Assembly: GCA_023525715.1 (NCBI GenBank)
Contig: CM042017.1
Location: 76,308,166-76,372,165 of the forward strand
Length of the DNA: 64,000 nt
DNA from: Cichorium intybus
Lineage: Eukaryota; Streptophyta; Magnoliopsida; Asterales; Asteraceae
Reading direction: 5' to 3'
Shown here: piece by piece, positions 62,688-64,000 of the stretch
Numbering within the stretch: the stretch's first letter is position 1
Layout of the letters: each line of letters begins with the position of its first letter
Made by a program: the position numbers and the translations under genes
The notes under the pieces: generated by a model
Told to the model about the DNA's origin: nothing
What the model saw: only the letters and a program-made list of their open reading frames with translations
Database searches by the model: none

Positions 62688-62845
62688 ATGTTTGTCGGCG
62701 AAAGCCGATGACGATGATTGTCGGCGAAAGCCGATGACGATGATTGTCGGCGAAAGCCGATGATGATGTTTGCCAGTGAAAGCCGATGACGATGTTAGCC
62801 GGCGATGGCCGATGACGATGTTGTCGACGAAAGTCGATGATGGTG
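62688..62845 (+). repeat. 26-bp tandem array of GAAA-loop hairpins
   Basis: Six units at a 26-bp period, each with TCGGC-GAAA-GCCGA or a variant (62695, 62721, 62747, 62773, 62799, 62824). As RNA these would be 5-bp stems closed by a GNRA tetraloop. In the last unit the stem is TCGAC-GAAA-GTCGA, a compensated pair change. Confidence 0.85.
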
Positions 62846-63201
62846 ATTTCCGACGGATCGGGGCAAGCCCGAGAGTCGAGCGGTGTTTTAATGATGTTTA
62901 TGAATTATTGGAAAACTTGGGGGAACTCACTAAGCAATGTGCTTACGGTTTTATGTTTAAAATGTTTCAGGTTCTCATGGCGCGGGAGGCTCGGGCACGG
63001 CGTGATCTCGGGCATTGGCATCCGTTTATTTGACTTCCGCTGTTTTTACTTTTGACTATGGATTATGACACTTATTTTGTCTTTTGGTGAACCTTATGAA
63101 TGATTTAAAAATGAATGAATGGTTTGGACGTGTATTTTAATTACATTTAGTCTTCACAAGAAAAAAAAATTTTATGAGTATTGTTGGGACGTTACACTCC
63201 C

Positions 63202-64000
63202 ACTTGGATAAGTCTATGACTATAATTACTAATTTAACCTCTAATTAATTAGCAAACTGTAGCTTCCTAGAAAGTGCTGCCGAACTCTGACCCAGTCAGT
63301 TCTGTCCATAGATAAGTGATCATATGATCCTCCGTCCAACAAGATATTTTCGGACATGAGACATGGATTGAGATCAATCTCTGTCCGATACTCTGTTTCC
63401 CGATTTCCGATTTGCATATGACATAAGACTTCTCATTGAACACATCAATTCAGTCCTGACTGGCCAGCACTTTAGTCAACTTCAAAATCATCGAGAGGCC
63501 TACAGATATCTGTTTCCCATCAGGGTCAAGGAACGAATAAGCTTCCACTCATATGCTTGTGTCTTTTACTCATCAAAATCGGACACAACAATACGTTTTA
63601 TAACATCGAGTTACCGATGCGTTTACGCATTATCAATATACAACCGACTTGTAAATTTCAACTCATAAGTCTCCGCTTCAAGACCATAAGATATTATCGT
63701 CTCAAAAATTGCTCGTGATATAATCCATGAAGCAATTCTTTGAGCGTTTGTTTATCCAATACTCAAATCTCTATTTCTAAGTACTCATGAACGTTATAGC
63801 AATGTTGTTGCTATGTCTAACTCTTTAGACAATCTACAATCAATTCATGACAATCTTGATTCAATACTTACTTCCCAAAGTATGAGCGACTGTGGACCTT
63901 TCGAATAATCAAATTATTTGGGAAGTAAAACATGCGAAAGTGAAACATAAAATCTGACTGGCAGCTACTCTTGCTTATTACCAAGTCTCCACAAGGTAAT
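63202..64000 (-). other. internal edge of the LTR element whose 3' LTR is at 59220-61545
   Basis: If the solo LTR is removed, this sequence directly follows the polypurine tract and so belongs to the non-coding 3' internal region of that element. No frame with a recognisable domain is present before the window ends. Confidence 0.4.

Larger units (their letters stand above)
61553..63196 (+). mobile_element. solo LTR, 1.64 kb, in a polypurine tract
   Basis: It starts TGTAAAGCCCGGAACC and ends GGGACGTTACA, with CTCCC duplicated at 61548-61552 and 63197-63201. There is no internal region, so this is a solo LTR, presumably from recombination between two LTRs. It carries seven copies of a 15-bp palindrome (GATAGCGGCGCTATC and variants), a 26-bp hairpin array (62688-62845), and the two conserved LTR hairpin motifs (62653-62669 and 62924-62945). 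Confidence 0.92.

Overview
This window comes from a large, repeat-rich nuclear plant genome, most likely a eudicot (possibly Asteraceae; that guess is weak). The evidence is plant-type LTR retrotransposons with tRNA-Met or tRNA-Asp primer sites, an Athila element, a chromodomain Ty3/Gypsy element, plant LINEs, MITEs, and fragments of plant genes with plant-like GT-AG introns. There is no bacterial-style gene organisation, CRISPR array or operon.

Layout. 0-3 kb: one MITE, then AT-rich DNA with long microsatellites. 3.0-4.9 kb: a complete, small Copia-type element that carries only gag, inserted about 230 bp downstream of the one substantial host gene. That gene (5.1-7.9 kb, minus strand, five exons) is a PLP-dependent class V aminotransferase/cysteine desulfurase-like gene whose first exon has a frame break. 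9.2-10.5 kb: an inverted-repeat element carrying the C-terminal part of a histone H2B gene. 11.9-30.2 kb: a nest of elements. Remnant LTR-like repeats enclose a 17.7-kb Athila element, which itself contains two hAT-type MITEs and a 5.2-kb non-autonomous LTR element; both LTR elements have matching target-site duplications. 31.1-39.7 kb: a nearly full-length LINE with a 19-bp target-site duplication, split by a truncated LTR element. 39.8-42.8 kb: a long inverted-repeat element, one LINE fragment inside another, and a very young TRIM element. 44.7-53.6 kb: a chromovirus inserted in a ferredoxin-NADP reductase gene fragment. 56-58 kb: a MITE inside an AT microsatellite, a SINE-like fragment and a sulfate-transporter pseudogene. 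59.2-64 kb: the 3' LTR and internal edge of another LTR element, whose polypurine tract was hit by a solo LTR.

Function. Almost nothing here is likely to encode a working host protein except perhaps the aminotransferase. The elements show ordinary decay: several stop codons are C-to-T or G-to-A changes, and one RT catalytic Asp is replaced by Asn. The most interesting signals are in RNA-level architecture. (1) LTRs of several unrelated-looking families share two small hairpin motifs, one containing a perfect 5' splice-site consensus, separated by family-specific repeats. (2) The solo LTR carries a 26-bp array of GNRA-tetraloop hairpins with a compensated stem change. (3) The chromovirus appears to have a 68-nt intron between gag and protease whose acceptor overlaps an in-frame stop.
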